From Pseudomonadota bacterium (GTDB lineage: Bacteria; Myxococcota_A; Polyangia; GCA-2747355): 26,807 nt of DNA. Location of the stretch: NCBI GenBank assembly GCA_016702545.1, contig JADJDT010000003.1, positions 1 to 26,807 of the forward strand, read 5' to 3'. A program made the translations under genes and the position numbers. This document shows positions 26,757 to 26,807 of this stretch, piece by piece. The notes beneath the pieces are model-generated. The model was not told the DNA's origin and made no database searches. It saw only the letters and a program-made list of their open reading frames with translations. How positions within the stretch are numbered: the stretch's first letter is position 1; each line of letters starts with the position of its first letter.

Positions 26757-26807
26757 ATGCAGTCGATGAAGAGCGTGCTCGCAAGCCTCGTCGCTGGCGC
26801 GGTCGTG
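26757..26807 (+). CDS. Start of an exported protein, cut by window edge
   Basis: ATG 26757 follows GTGAGG at eight bases and opens MQSMKSVLASLVAGAVV, the start of a signal peptide (Lys then a hydrophobic run). A second ATG at 26766 (MKSVLAS) is equally possible. Only 17 codons are visible, so no family can be given. Confidence 0.6.
   Translation, partial: MQSMKSVLASLVAGAVV

Overview
The window is high-GC DNA with tightly packed genes, many predicted lipoproteins, a PAS-PP2C regulator, a cNMP-domain protein with a helical-repeat N-terminus, and a double-length UvrA. Together these suggest a Myxococcota/deltaproteobacteria-like genome, probably a metagenome-derived contig. This is an inference from gene style; no 16S or other marker is present. 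The first ~2.4 kb is visibly less GC-rich than the rest.

Layout. 1-3331 (minus): three predicted lipoprotein genes. The first runs off the left edge, and the third has two internal ~110-residue repeats and two frameshifts. 3332-3545: spacer with a perfect stem-loop behind the thi operon. 3546-8026 (minus): thiamine operon in the order thiDE-thiO-thiS-thiG-thiE/tenI, mostly with 4-base or very short junctions. It is preceded by a sigma70-like promoter and a TPP riboswitch whose P5 region carries four tandem 12-nt units. 8265-9380 (minus): PAS plus PP2C/SpoIIE phosphatase. 9505-10737 (plus): rhomboid protease with a soluble C-terminal extension. 10783-12207 (minus): helical-repeat plus cNMP-domain protein. 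12500-18009 (plus): giant uvrA, two complete UvrA modules in one polypeptide, with one frameshift. 18283-18878 (plus): broken nucleotidyltransferase gene. 18962-20466 (minus): M32 carboxypeptidase, one frameshift. 20488-20690 (minus): small DUF2892 membrane protein, one frameshift. 20737-24118 (minus): TolC-like, HlyD-like and ABC-ATPase genes of an export system, all riddled with one-base frameshifts and with no permease. 24367-25253 (plus): frameshifted lipoprotein gene. 25307-26434 (plus): AAA ATPase/DUF4143. 26757-26807 (plus): first codons of an exported protein that runs off the right edge.

How the genes work together. The thi operon would make the thiazole half of thiamin from glycine (ThiO, ThiS, ThiG), phosphorylate HMP and couple the halves (ThiDE), under TPP feedback through the riboswitch. 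UvrA belongs to nucleotide excision repair. The TolC/HlyD/ATPase genes would form a tripartite efflux system if intact. The other genes have no evident joint pathway.

Data quality. At least nine genes are split by single-base shifts, a few of them in C-runs. The shifts are sparse from 3.5 to 18 kb and dense from 18.3 to 25.2 kb. Uncorrected long-read errors are the simplest explanation, but real decay of the 18-25 kb segment cannot be excluded from the sequence alone.
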